64,000 bases of DNA from Archivesica marissinica (lineage: Eukaryota; Mollusca; Bivalvia; Venerida; Vesicomyidae): positions 2,754,394-2,818,393 of the forward strand of contig CM026404.1 of NCBI GenBank assembly GCA_014843695.1, read 5' to 3'. Numbering within the stretch: position 1 is the stretch's first letter; every line of letters begins with the position of its first letter. The notes under the pieces were generated by a model. That model did no database searches. It was not told the DNA's origin and was given only the letters and a program-made list of their open reading frames with translations. Shown here one piece after another: positions 22,541 to 34,759 of the stretch. A program made the position numbers and the translations under genes.

Positions 22541-22638
22541 CTCATTGCCATGCATGTTGCCCACATATTTAACATGCGGTTGCAGCTTTATATTGCTGTG
22601 GACATGCTTACCAATCGCCAGAACCCATAGATCATCTC
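22541..22638 (-). CDS. CPM: Carboxypeptidase exon 2 (HGNE zinc site)
   Basis: Acceptor CATTGCAG, donor AATGAG|GTAGGT. The exon reads DDLWVLAIGKHVHSN, then LQPHVKYVGNMHGNE. HxxE supplies the first two zinc ligands of the peptidase. The exon ends exactly after the glutamate, in phase 0, so the next exon must start with the residues that follow HGNE, normally (A/V)VGRELL. Confidence 0.88.
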
Positions 22639-22822
22639 CTGCAATGAAACATTGTACTCAATATTCCTGCAAGTTTTAAAATTGATTAGTTTGGGATAAA
22701 AAGAAGATGGTGTTTTGTAACAGCTTACATGTGTTTCAGTATTAAATAATGCAACACTTTACAAAGCAGTCATGTGTGTTTCTATAAGCTTGTTAAATAC
22801 ATGAGTATCGGGAAAACCAAAC

Positions 22823-22982
22823 CTTGGACCGATTTTCCAATGCTGTAAAGTCTGGTGATGTCTGGATATGTTGAGTTGACTTGTACGAGGTACTCAACCA
22901 TCATCATGTTGTTATGATGCATGTGATCAAGACCATGGACCACACCCAGTAGAGACAGGATCACGTGCACTGTCACTCTCAT
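22823..22982 (-). CDS. CPM: Carboxypeptidase exon 1 (signal peptide and N-terminus)
   Basis: The ATG is at 22982-22980. It opens a hydrophobic signal peptide, MRVTVHVILSLLGVVHG, followed by HHNNMMMVEYLVQVNSTYPD and ITRLYSIGKSVQ, the standard N-terminus of M14 N/E carboxypeptidases (compare HH.Y..M...L..V...YP.I..LYSIG.SV.G). The last base is completed by GA of exon 2 (GGA, Gly). The donor is weak after the GT (CAAG|GTTTGG). Confidence 0.88.
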
Positions 22983-23055
22983 GGTGTATACTGTTTTCTT
23001 CTAACTCTCAACAATGTTGATTTTATCCTAGGTATAACATTCTTTGTAATTAAAC

Positions 23056-23815
23056 AAATAAAGATACAACTAAATCACTCGCAAATACTAGTAGAGATAT
23101 AACTAAATCACTCGCAAATACTAGTAGAGATATAACTAAATCATTCGCAAATACTGGTAGAGATATAACTAAATCATTCACAAATACTAGTAGAGATATA
23201 ACTAAATCACTCGCAAAATACTTGTAGAGATATAACTAAATCACTCGCAAATACTGCTAGAGATATAACTAAATCACTCGCAAAATACTGCTAGAGATAT
23301 AACTAATATTAGTAGAGACATAACTAAATCACTCGCAAATACTGCTAGAGATATAACTAAATCACTCGCAAATACTAGTAGAGATATAGCTAAATCACTC
23401 ACAAATACTAGTAGAGATATAACTAAATCACTCACAAATACTAGTAGAGATATAACTAAATCACTCGCAAATACTAGTAGAGATATAACTAAATCATTCG
23501 CAAATACTGGTAGAGATATAACTAAATCATTCACAAATACTAGTAGAGATATAACTAAATCACTCGCAAAATACTTGTAGAGATATAACTAAATCACTCG
23601 CAAATACTGCTAGAGATATAACTAAATCACTCGCAAAATACTGGTAGAGATATAACTAATATTAGTAGAGACATAACTAAATCACTCGCAAATACTGCTA
23701 GAGATATAACTAAATCACTCGCAAATACTAGTAGAGATATAGCTAAATCACTCACAAATACTAGTAGAGATATAACTAAATCACTCGCAAATACTGCTAG
23801 AGATATAACTAAATC
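23056..23815. repeat. 33-bp minisatellite (~23 copies)
   Basis: The unit is ACTAAATCACTCGCAAATAC plus TAGTAGAGATATA. A block with markers CATTCGCAAATACTGG, CTTGTAG and ATTAGTAGAGACATAAC appears twice, around 23140-23460 and 23490-23800. It starts about 75 bases upstream of the carboxypeptidase start codon. Confidence 0.95.
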
Positions 23816-23821
23816 ATTTGG

Positions 23822-26800
23822 TAAATACTGGGAGTTAGCATAGATAAAATTATACTGGAAGTTAGCATAAATAGAATTATACTGGGAGTTAGCATATATA
23901 GAATTATACTGGGAGTTAGCATATATAGAATTACACTGGGAGTTAGTATCGATAGAATTATACTGGGAGTTAGCATATATAGAATTATACTGGGAGTTAG
24001 CATAGATAGAATTATACTGGGAGTTAGCATAGATATAATTATACTGGGAGTTAGCATCAATATAATTATACTGGAAGTTACCATAGATAGAATTATACTG
24101 GGAGTTAGCATAGATATAATTATACTGGGAGTTAGCATCGATATAATTATACTAGGAATTAGCATAGATAGAATTATACTGGGAGTTTGGATCAATATAA
24201 TTATACTGAGAGTTAGCATAGATAGAAATATACTGGGAGTTAGCATCGATAGAATTATACTGGGAGTTACCATAAATAGAATTATACTGGGAGTTAGCAT
24301 ATATAGAATTATACTGGGAGTTACCATAAATAGAATTATACTGGGAGTTAGCATATATAGAATTATACTGGGAGTTACCATAAATAGAATTATACTGGGA
24401 GTTAGCATAGATAGAATTATACTGGGAGTTAGCATAGATATAATTATACTGGGAGTTAGCATAGATAGAATTATACTGGGAGTTAGCATAGATATAATTA
24501 TACTGGGAGTTAGCATAGATATAATTATACTGGGAGTTAGCATCAATAGAATTATACTGGAAGTTACCATAGATAGAATTATACTGGGAGTTAGCATAGA
24601 TAGAATTATACTGGGAGTTAGCATCGATATAATTATACTAGGAATTAGCATAGATAGAATTATACTGGGAGTTTGGATCAATATAATTATACTGAGAGTT
24701 AGCATAGATAGAAATATACTGGGAGTTAGCATCGATAGAATTATACTGGGAGTTAGCATCGATAGAATTATACTGGGAGTTAGCATATATAGAATTATAC
24801 TGGGAGTTAGCATAGATATAATTATACTGGGAGTTAGCATAGATAGAATTATACTGGGAGTTAGCATAGATAGAATTATACTGGGAGTTAGCATAGATAG
24901 AATTACACTGGGAGTTAGCATATATAGAATTATACTGGGAGTTAGCATAGATAGAATTATACTGGGAGTTAGCATAGATAGAATTATACTGGGAGTTAGC
25001 ATAGATAGAATTATACTGGGAGTTAGCATAGATAGAATATACTGGGAGTTAGCATAGATAGAATTATACTGGGAGTTAGCATAGATAGAATTATACTAGG
25101 AATTAGCATAGATAGAATTATACTGGGAGTTTGGATTGATTTAATTATACTGAGAGTTAGCATATATAGAAATATACTGGGAGTTAGCATCGATAGAATT
25201 ATACTGGGAGTTAGCATCGATAGAATTATACTATGAGTTAGCATCGATAGAATTATACTGGGAGTTAGCATCGATAGAATTATACTGGGAGTTAGCATCG
25301 ATAGAATTATACTGGGAGTTAGCATCGATAGAATTATACTGGGAGTTAGCATCGATAGAATTATACAAGGAATTAGCATAGATAGAATTATACTGGGAGT
25401 TTGGATCAATATAATTATACTGAAAGTTAGCATAGATAGAAATATACTGGGAGTTAGCATCGATAGAATTATACTGGGAGTTAGCATTGATAGAATTATA
25501 CTGGGAGTTAGCATAGATAGAATTATACTGGGAGTTAGCATCGATAGAATTATACTAGGAATTAGCATAGATAGAATTATACTGGGAGTTTGGATCAATA
25601 TAATTATACTGAGAGATAGCATAGATAGAAATATACTGGGAGTTAGCATCGATAGAATTATACTGGGAGTTAGCATAGATAGAATTATACTGGGAGTTAG
25701 CATTGATAGAATTATACTGGGAGTTAGCATATATATAATTATACTGGGAGTTATCATAGATAGAATTATACTGGGAGTTAGCATACATAGAATTATACTG
25801 GGAGTTAGCATACATAGACTTATACTGGGAGTTAGCATAGATAGAATTATACTGGGAGTTAGCATAGATAGAATTATACTGGGAGTTAGCATAGATAGAA
25901 TATACTGGGAGTTAGCATAGATAGAATTATACTGGGAGTTAGCATAGATAGAATATACTGGGAGTTAGCATAGATATAATTATACTGGGAGTTAGCATCA
26001 ATAGAATTATACTGGAAGTTACCATAGATAGAATTATACTGGGAGTTAGCATAGATAGAATTATACTGGGAGTTAGCATCGATATAATTATACTAGGAAT
26101 TAGCATAGATAGAATTATACTGGGAGTTTGGATCAATATAATTATACTGAGAGTTAGCATAGATAGAAATATACTGGGAGTTAGCATCGATAGAATTATA
26201 CTGGGAGTTAGCATCGATAGAATTATACTGGGAGTTAGCATCAATAGAATTATACTGGGAGTTAGCATAGATAGAATTATACTGGGAGTTAGCATAGATA
26301 GAATTATACTGGGAGTTACCATAAATAGAATTATACTGGGAGTTAGCATAGATAGAATTATACTGGGAGTTACCATAAATAGAATTATACTGGTAGTTAG
26401 CATAGGTAGAATTATACTGGGAGTTAGCATAGATAGAATTATACTGGGAGTTACCATAAATAGAATTATACTGGGAGTTAGCATAGATAGAATTATACTG
26501 GGAGTTAGCATATATAGAATTATACTGGGAGTTAGCATAGATAGAATTATACTGGGAGTTAGCATAGATAGAATTATACTGGGAGTTAGCATAGATAGAA
26601 TTATACTGGGAGTTAGCATAGATAGAATATACTGGGAGTTAGCATAGATAGAATTATACTGGGAGTTAGCATAAATATAATTATACTGGGAGTTAGCATA
26701 GATAGAATTATACTGGGAGTTAGCATATATAGAAATATACTGGGAGTTAGCATCGATAGAATTATACTGGGAGTTAGCATAGATAGAATTATACTGGGAG

Positions 26801-29800
26801 TTAGCATAAATATAATTATACTGGGAGTTAGCATAGATAGAATTATACTGGGAGTTAGCATAGATAGAATTATACTAGGAATTAGCATAGATAGAATTAT
26901 ACTGGGAGTTTGGATTGATATAATTATACTGAGAGTTAGCATATATAGAAATATACTGGGAGTTAGCATCGATAGAATTATACTGGGAGTTAGCATCGAT
27001 AGAATTATACTGGAAGTTAGCATCGATAGAATTATACTGGGAGTTAGCATCGATAGAATTATACTGGGAGTTAGCATCGATAGAATTATACTGGGAGTTA
27101 GCATAGATAGAATATACTGGGAGTTAGCATCGCTAGAATTATACTGGGAGTTAGCATCGATAGAATTATACTAGGAATTAGCATAGATAGAATTATTCTG
27201 GGAGTTTGGATCAATATAATTATACTGAGAGTTAGCATAGATAGAAATATACTGGGAGTTAGCATCGATAGAATTATACTGGGAGTTAGCATAGATAGAA
27301 TTATACTGGGAGTTAGCATTGATAGAATTATACTGGGAGTTAGCATATATATAATTATACTGGGAGTTAGCATAGATAGAATTATACTGGGGGTTAGCAT
27401 ACATAGAATTATACTGGGAGTTAGCATACATAGAATTATACTGGGAGTTAGCATACATAGAATTATACTGGGAGTTAGCATAGATAGAATTATACTGGGA
27501 GTTAGCATAGATAGAATATACTGGGAGTTAGCATAGATATAATTATACTGGGAGTTAGCATAGATAGAATATACTGGGAGTTAGCATAGATATAATTATA
27601 CTGGGAGTTAGCATCAATAGAATTATACTGGAAGTTACCATAGATAGAATTATACTGGGAGTTAGCATAGATAGAATTATATTGGGAGTTAGCATCGATA
27701 TAATTATACTAGGAATTAGCATAGATATAATTATACTGGGAGTTTGGATCAATATAATTATACTGAGAGTTAGCATAGATAGAAATATACTGGGAGTTAG
27801 CATCGATAGAATTATACTGGGAGTTAGCATCGATAGAATTATACTGGGAGTTAGCATCAATAGAATTATACTGGGAGTTAGCATAGATAGAATTATACTG
27901 CGAGTTAGCATAGATATAATTATACTGGGAGTTAGCGTAGATAGAATTATACTGGGAGTTACCATAGATAGAATTATACTGGGAGTTAGCATAGATATAA
28001 TTATACTGGGAGTTAGCATATATATAATTATACTGGGAGTTAGCATAGATATAATTATACTGGGAGTTAGCATAGATAGAATTATACTGGGAGTTACCAT
28101 AAATAGAATTATACTGGGAGTTAGCATAGATAGAATTATACTGGGAGTTAGCATAGATAAAATTATACTGGGAGTTAGCATATATAGAATTATACTCGGA
28201 GTTAGCATAGATAGAATTATACTGGGAGTTAGCATAGATAGAATTATACTAGGAGTTAGCATAGATAGAATTATACTGGGAGTTAGCATAGATAGAATAT
28301 ACTGGGAGTTAGCATAGATAGAAGTATACTGGGAGTTAGCATAAATAGAATTATACTGGGAGTTTGGATTGATATAATTATACTGAGAGTTAGCATATAT
28401 AGAAATATACTGGGAGTTAGCATCAATATAATTATACTGGGAGTTAGCATCGATAGAATTATACTGGGAGTTAGCATCACTAGAATTATACTGGGAGTTA
28501 GCATTGATAGAATTATACTGGGAGTTAGCATCGATAGAATTATACTGCGAGTTAGCATAGATAGAATTATACTGGGAGTTAGCATCGATATAATTATACT
28601 GGGAGTTAGCATCGATAGAATTATACTGGGAGTTAGCATAGATAGAATTATACTGGGAGTTAGCATATATATAATTATACTGGGAGTTAGCATAGATAGA
28701 TTATACTGGGAGTTAGCATCAATAGAATTATACTGGAAGTTACCATAGATAGAATTATACTGGGAGTTTGGATCAATAGAATTATACTGGGAGTTAGCAT
28801 AGATAGAATTATACTAGGAATTAGCATAGGTAGAATTATACTGGGAGTTTGGATCAATAGAATTATACTGGGAGTTAGCATAAATAGAATTATACTGGGA
28901 GTTAGCATAGATAGAATTATACTGGGAGTTAGCATAGATAGAATATACTGGGAGTTAGCATCAATAGAATTATACTGCGAGTTAGCATAGATAGAATTAT
29001 ACTGGGAGTTAGCATCGATAGAATTATACTGGGAGTTAGCATAGATAGAATTATACTGGGAGTTAGCATCGATAGAATTATACTGGGAGTTAGCATAGAT
29101 AGAATTATACTGGGAGTTAGCATATATATAATTATACTGGGAGTTAGCATATATAGAATTATACTGGGAGTTAGCATAGATAGAATTATACTGGGAGTTA
29201 GCATCAATATAATTATACTGGGAGTTAGCATCGATTGAATTATACTGGGAGTTAGCATAGATAGAATTATACTGGGAGTTAACATCAATATAATTATACT
29301 GGGAGTTAGCATCGATAGAATTATACTGGAAGTTAGCATCGATAGAATTATACTGGGAGTCAGCATAGATAGAATTATACTAGGTGTTAGCATCGATAGA
29401 ATTATACTGAGAGTTAGCATAGATAGAATTATACTGGGAGTTAGCATATATAGAATTATACTGGGAGTTAGCATATATAGAATTATACTGGGAGTTAGCA
29501 TATATAGAATTATACTGGGAGTTAGCATAGATAGAATATACTGGGAGTTAGCATCAATAGAATTATACTGCGAGTTAGCATAGATAGAATTATACTGGGA
29601 GTTAGCATCGATAGAATTATACTGGGAGTTAGCATAGATAGAATTATACTGGGAGTTAGCATCGATAGAATTATACTGGGAGTTAGCATAGATAGAATTA
29701 TACTGGGAGTTAGCATCGATAGAATTATACTGGGAGTTAGCATATATAGAATTATACTGGGAGTTAGCATAGATAGAATTATACTGGGAGTTAGCATCAA

Positions 29801-30188
29801 TATAATTATACTGGGAGTTAGCATCGATTGAATTATACTGGGAGTTAGCATAGATAGAATTATACTGGGAGTTAGCATCAATATAATTATACTGGGAGTT
29901 AGCATCGATAGAATTATACTGGAAGTTAGCATCGATAGAATTATACTGGGAGTCAGCATAGATAGAATTATACTAGGTGTTAGCATCGATAGAATTATAC
30001 TGAGAGTTAGCATAGATAGAATTATACTGGGAGTTAGCATATATAGAATTATACTGGGAGTTAGCATATATAGAATTATACTGGGAGTTAGCATAGATAG
30101 AATTATACTGGGAGTTAGCATCGATAGAATTATACTGGGAGTTAGCATAGATAGAATTATACTGGGAGTTTGCATCGATAGAATTATT
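23822..30188. repeat. 27-bp minisatellite, 6.4 kb (~235 copies)
   Basis: The unit is ATAGATAGAATTATACTG plus GGAGTTAGC. A marker cluster (GGAGTTTGGATCAATATAAT then ACTGAGAGTTAGC) recurs about ten times at irregular spacing. 25-base units (AGATAGAATATACTGGG) recur near 25035, 25900, 25950, 26624, 27110, 27510, 27560, 28295, 28940 and 29533. Both show amplification of multi-unit blocks. The apparent frames (MLTPSIILS) come from the period being a multiple of three. Confidence 0.97.
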
Positions 30189-30400
30189 CTGTTGCATATT
30201 TTTACAAATATACCTGTAGATGTTGGTTAGAAGACTGGAGTTTTCAAATTTCTACAGGTTATGAACGTATAAATAAACAATGAAATTCTAAGCAATGATA
30301 TGCACTTCCAGACAGTATTTTACATGAAGAATAACAAGACAATAAAACAATCAGCTCCTGGAAATGTAATAAGAAAGTCAATATTTGTTTGTTTCTTGTT
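30189..30400. other. Short unique spacer
   Basis: No feature recognised. Confidence 0.4.
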
Positions 30401-30742
30401 GAGATGTGGTGGTGGTGATGGTGTGGTGTGGTGTGGTGGTGAATGTGAAGGTGGAGGTGGTGTGGTGTGGTGGTGAAGGTGGTGAAGGTGGTGAAGGTGG
30501 TGGCGGTGGTGTGGTGTGGTGGTGAAGGTTGTGGTGGTGGTGGTGGTGGTGGTGGTGGTGGTGGTGGTGGTGGTGGTAGAGGAGGTGGTGTGGTGTGGTG
30601 AAGGTGGTGGTGGAGGTGGTGGTGATGGTGTGGTGTAGTGGGGTGGTGGTGGAGGTGGTGGTGTGGTGTGGTGAAGGTGGAGGTGATGGTGTGGTGGGGT
30701 GGTGAAGGTGGTGGAGGTGGTGGTGTGGTGTGGTGTGGTGGT
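30401..30742. repeat. GGT-rich simple repeat
   Basis: G and T dominate, built from GGTGGT and GGTGTGGTGTGGTG. The + strand is almost free of C (two C in ~340 bases), so it is a strongly strand-asymmetric tract. Confidence 0.9.
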
Positions 30743-31139
30743 TATAATGTTATAATGAATTAGAACAGTGATGTTTATGAAAGATAATATAAACATGATA
30801 ATTAAAGCATGTAAATGTGAAAGGATTACCTTGTGAGAGCTCCAACAGTTCAGTCAGTCACATTATGCACTGTTCTCACTCAGTCAGTGGAGCACGTGGC
30901 ATTTATGGATTTATGATCCAATCATCTTGATATAAATCAACAAACCTAATAATAAAATAATAAACTAACAACACTGAAAAGCAAGATACGAGGGGCATTC
31001 TCTATATTCTCTGAATTGCTCTCACTTGTCTTGGGATGTTTGAGATTTTCACAAGTGATGTTTTACAGACCAGCACAGGAATCCCCAGCACACAGAAACA
31101 CATTTATTATGCTGACATTCCTAGTGCATAGCATTTATC
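30743..31139. other. Unique spacer; possible upstream exon for the nested gene
   Basis: On the - strand a donor-like CTCACAAG|GTAATCC ends at 30830. It could close a 5' non-coding exon of the carboxypeptidase, since an acceptor-like ACCTAG lies a short way upstream of its ATG (near 23030). There is no transcript evidence. The right part (31064-31117) is half of a distant inverted repeat. Confidence 0.25.
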
Positions 31140-31771
31140 TGCAAGCTATTATTTTAGTGAGGGTAATAGGGGGACATTTATCTGCAAGCTATTATTTTAG
31201 TGAGGGTAATAGGGGAACATTTATCTGCAAGCTATTGTTTTAGTGAGGGTAATAGGGGAACATTTATCTGCAAGCTATTATTTTAGTGAGGTAATAGGGG
31301 GACATTTATCTGCAAGCTATTGTTTTAGTGAGGGTAATAGGGGGACATTTATCTGCAAGCTATTGTTTTAGTGAGGGTAATAGGGGAACATTTATCTGCA
31401 AGCTATTGTTTTAGTGAGGGTAATAGGGGAACATTTATCTGCAAGCTATTGTTTTAGTGAGGGTAATAGGGGAACATTTATCTGCAAGCTATTGTTTTAG
31501 TGAGGGTAATAGGGGAACATTTATCTGCAAGCTATTATTTTAGTGAGGGTAATAGGGGAACATTTATCTGCAAGCTATTATTTTAGTGAGGGTAATAGGG
31601 GAACATTTATCTGCAAGCTATTATTTTAGTGAGGGTAATAGGGGAACATTTATCTGCACGCTATTATTTTAGTGAGGGTAATAGGGGAACATTTATCTGC
31701 AAGCTATTATTTTAGTGAGGGTAATAGGGGAACATTTATCTGCAAGCTATTATTTTAGTGAGGGTAATAGG
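31140..31771. repeat. 43-bp minisatellite (~14 copies)
   Basis: The unit is GCAAGCTATTATTTTAGTGA plus GGGTAATAGGGGAACATTTA and TCT. A block GTGAGGGTAATAGGGGGACA recurs in reverse complement at 36579-36598. Confidence 0.95.
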
Positions 31772-31997
31772 GAAAATCATGACAGGGGGAAAATTATGAG
31801 GATGTGGTGTGAGGTGGTGTGAGGTGATGTGAGGTAAGGTGGGTAGGGGGGTGGTCGTGTTCAACCCGAATAACCATTTCGTGTTCTAAGAAAGATTGTA
31901 CAATTTTACTTTTGTGGACAGAAGCTGTATGTCTTCCAAACCTTTATTTTTGTAAATCTTTAACCATTTGCATGCTAGCAGCAGATAAAATCACTTT

Positions 31998-32077
31998 TGC
32001 AAACAGCATAGAGTCGGATCAGATGGAACTGAACGCCTTGTCTGATCACGCTCTATGCTGTTTGCTCTTCGGATAGT
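31998..32077. mobile_element. Foldback (MITE-like) element
   Basis: A perfect 15-base inverted pair, GCAAACAGCATAGAG and CTCTATGCTGTTTGC, encloses TCGGATCAGATGG and TTGTCTGATCACG, which also pair in part. The 32-bp array starts just after its right end. Confidence 0.8.
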
Positions 32078-32084
32078 GGATACA

Positions 32085-32808
32085 CTATTTACAATCATCT
32101 ACGTTTTAATCATACACTATTTACAATCATCTACGTTTTAATCATACACTATTTGCAATCATCTACGTTTTAATCATACACTATTTACAATCATCTACAT
32201 TTTAATCATACACTATTTGCAATCATCTATGTTTTAATCATACACTATTTGCAATCATCTACGTTTTAATCATACACTATTTACAATCATCTACGTTTTA
32301 ATCATACACTATTTACAATCATCTACGTTTTAATCATACACTATTTACAATCATCTACATTTTAATCATACACTATTTACAATCATCTACATTTTAATCA
32401 TACACTATTTACAATCATCTACGTTTTAATCATACACTATTTACAATCATCTATGTTTTAATCATACACTATTTACAATCATCTACGTTTTAATCATACA
32501 CTATTTACAATCATCTACGTTTTAATCATACACTATTTACAATCATCTACATTTTATTCATACACTTTACAATCATCTACGTTTTAATCATACACTATTT
32601 GCAATCATCTACGTTTTAATCATACACTATTTACAATCATCTACATTTTAATCATACACTATTTACAATCAACTACGTTTTAATCATACAATATTTGCAA
32701 TCATCTATGTTTTATTCATACACTATTTACAATCAACTACGTTTTAATCATACACTATTTGCAATCATCTACATTTTAATCATACACTATTTACAATCAT
32801 CTACATTT
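32085..32808. repeat. 32-bp minisatellite (~22 copies)
   Basis: The unit is ACACTATTTACAATCATCTA plus CGTTTTAATCAT, with G/A changes in ATTTGCAATC and CTACATTT. Confidence 0.95.
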
Positions 32809-33102
32809 TCGAGAACTTTGGGGGTATTTGTTCACAGTTTGATAACTGCTAATTCTATGCTGACTTGCTACCCTTGATTCAGGACTTAATGAGTTCAATG
32901 AGGTACAGTATGGGGATTAGTCAATACTGTTATTGGCAGTTTACCCAATGACGTCAATAGTCAGTGCTTATTGATTGGTTGACAAATCTTTATTGCATGT
33001 GTCTTTTTTTGTTGCTGTATGCGCAATACCCAAAGGAGATAATTACAAATAATAATTTCATAGAAACCAGTGCATTATGTATAGGATATAAGCCGAAAAC
33101 GA

Positions 33103-33174
33103 TCCAATATGTAAAATATTGGACTGTGCGAGGCGCGTAGCGCCGAAGACAGTACCAATACTTTACATATTGGA
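33103..33174. repeat. Perfect-looking 72-bp hairpin
   Basis: TCCAATATGTAAAATATTGG pairs with CCAATACTTTACATATTGGA. Inside, ACTGT pairs with ACAGT and GGCGC pairs with GCGCC around GTA. The rest of 32809-33319 is unique intron with one isolated TGACGTCA at 32949. Confidence 0.8.
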
Positions 33175-33319
33175 TACGTGTGATCACCTACTTATATAAC
33201 AAGATCCTACTAATTAAAACTGTTAATTTCGCACATGTACACGTAGGATTTAATATAATACTCTGTTCTTTTGACAGCAGTCATATATATTATTAATAAT
33301 GATCTGCAAGTACAAATGT

Positions 33320-33895
33320 ATGACATCACGACAGTACGAAGGTATGACGTGACGACAGTACAAAGGTATGACGTCACGACAGTACAAAGGTATGATGTCA
33401 TGACAGTACAAAGGTATGATGTCACGACAGTACAAAGGTATGACGTCGTACAACGGTATGACGTCACGACAGCACAAAGGTATGACGTCATGACAGTACA
33501 AAGGTATGACGTCACGACAGCACAAAGGTATGATGTCATGACAGCACAAAGGTATGACATCACGACAACACAAAGGTATGACGTCATGACAGCACAAAGG
33601 TATGACGTCATGACAGTACAAAGGTATGATGTCACGACAGTACAAAGGTATGACGTCATGACAGTACAAAGGTATGACATCACAACAGTACAAAGGTATG
33701 ACATCACGACAGTACAAAGGTATGATGTCACGACAGTACAAAGGTATGATGTCACGACAGTACAAAGGTATGACGTCATGCAAGACAGTACAAAAGTATG
33801 ATGTCACAACAGTACAAAGGTATGACATCATGCAAGACAGTACAAAAGTATGATGTCACGACAGTACAAAAGTATGATGTCACGACAGTGTTTTA
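33320..33895. repeat. 24-bp minisatellite containing CRE-like sites (~24 copies)
   Basis: The unit is TATGACGTCACGACAGTAC plus AAAGG. Eight copies contain the perfect palindrome TGACGTCA, the consensus CREB/ATF site. Others carry one-base variants (TGATGTCA, TGACATCA). Confidence 0.95.
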
Positions 33896-33984
33896 AGGAG
33901 GGATCTCCAACATTTGGCTTGAAATCTGATTGAAATCTAAATCAATGCAAAATGGCGATAACCGACATTAATCACGATTTCAAT

Positions 33985-34112
33985 ACATCCACGATACATC
34001 CACGATACATCCACGATACATCCACGATACATCCACGATACATCCACGATACATCCACAATACATCCACGATACATCCACGATACACCCACGATACATCC
34101 ACGATACATCCA
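33985..34112. repeat. 11-bp tandem repeat (~11 copies)
   Basis: The unit is ACATCCACGAT. Single changes give CACAAT and ACACCCACGAT. Confidence 0.95.
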
Positions 34113-34146
34113 CAGCTCCAAATATCTTCGTGCCAAGCATATTCTA

Positions 34147-34425
34147 AATGCCGTCGCTACCGGTTGCCCATATGAGCGACGCCTCCGGAAGAGATTATTC
34201 ATTTTAGATGTTGGAAGATAGTGCAATTATACAGACAGAGACCCATTCCAGAGGCTCTTTTTTGTTCTTTTTACGTGCACAGAGTAAAGCACTGACACGA
34301 GACCTCGGTTTAAAATCCCGTCTCAAAGACTGCTAATATTATTAGTGTCAGACTGGGGATTGAACCTGCAATCCCTGGATTCTCAGTCCAACGTGTTAAC
34401 CAACAGACGACTGACCCATCTGTAT
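34147..34425 (-). mobile_element. SINE with tRNA-Thr-like head, diverged
   Basis: The same family as 15630-15901. CGTCGCTACCGGTTGCCC is well kept at the left. The tRNA-like head at the right is diverged (ATTGAACCTGCAATCCC). Confidence 0.75.
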
Positions 34426-34759
34426 ATACTAAGTAAGCACATATTAGGACTTTAATTAGAAATCTAGATCTTATCTCAACTTAACTTTATTAAAATTTTA
34501 TTCCCCCAAATATTTTTATAGGGTGTCACAATGATAAAACTACACCTGTGTCATAAATCATAATTTTGGCAATGCAGCATACATGTAGATCATAATTTTG
34601 GCACACCAAATTTGAAACGTTTGATAATATTTGATTATGTTTATCACCATGTCATAGCTAAAACAACATATTACAATATACAATACATGCTATGATAAAA
34701 GACATGGGCTTACAGAGACATCCAGTCATGATCTACCCAATGATATGTAAAGGACTTAG
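34426..34759. other. Unique intron sequence
   Basis: AT-rich, with a short duplication of ATCATAATTTTGGCA near 34558 and 34589. No gene seen. Confidence 0.4.

Larger units (their letters stand above)
14570..22982 (-). other. CPM: Carboxypeptidase M/D-like gene nested in a RAB3GAP2 intron
   Basis: An antisense M14 metallocarboxypeptidase of the N/E (regulatory) subfamily, which removes C-terminal Arg or Lys from peptides. Exons in gene order are 22982-22823, 22638-22541, 21872-21700, 19480-19293, 18106-17930, 17437-17285, 16375-16230 and 14702-14570. The frame is continuous from the first to the seventh. The product has a signal peptide, HGNE (two zinc ligands), NRNFPD, LHGG (third zinc-ligand His), the FETTLE catalytic Glu, a transthyretin-like domain and a hydrophobic C-terminal tail ending about residue 430. 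Length and tail suggest GPI-anchored carboxypeptidase M (human, 443 residues) rather than multi-domain CPD. The seventh and last exons are out of phase, so a short exon of length 3n+2 is missing between them. The 33-bp array begins about 75 bases upstream of the start codon. Confidence 0.85.

Noticed and set aside
23809..30197. Many long open frames reading MLTPSIILS-type repeats on the - strand
   Set aside because: The 27-bp unit is a multiple of three and lacks stops in some frames. Both strands are open, frames break wherever 25-base units occur, and no splice or start context exists.
30320..30796. Thr/Pro/His-rich frame (TTTTTT, PPPP)
   Set aside because: Translation of the GGT-rich simple repeat on the opposite strand.
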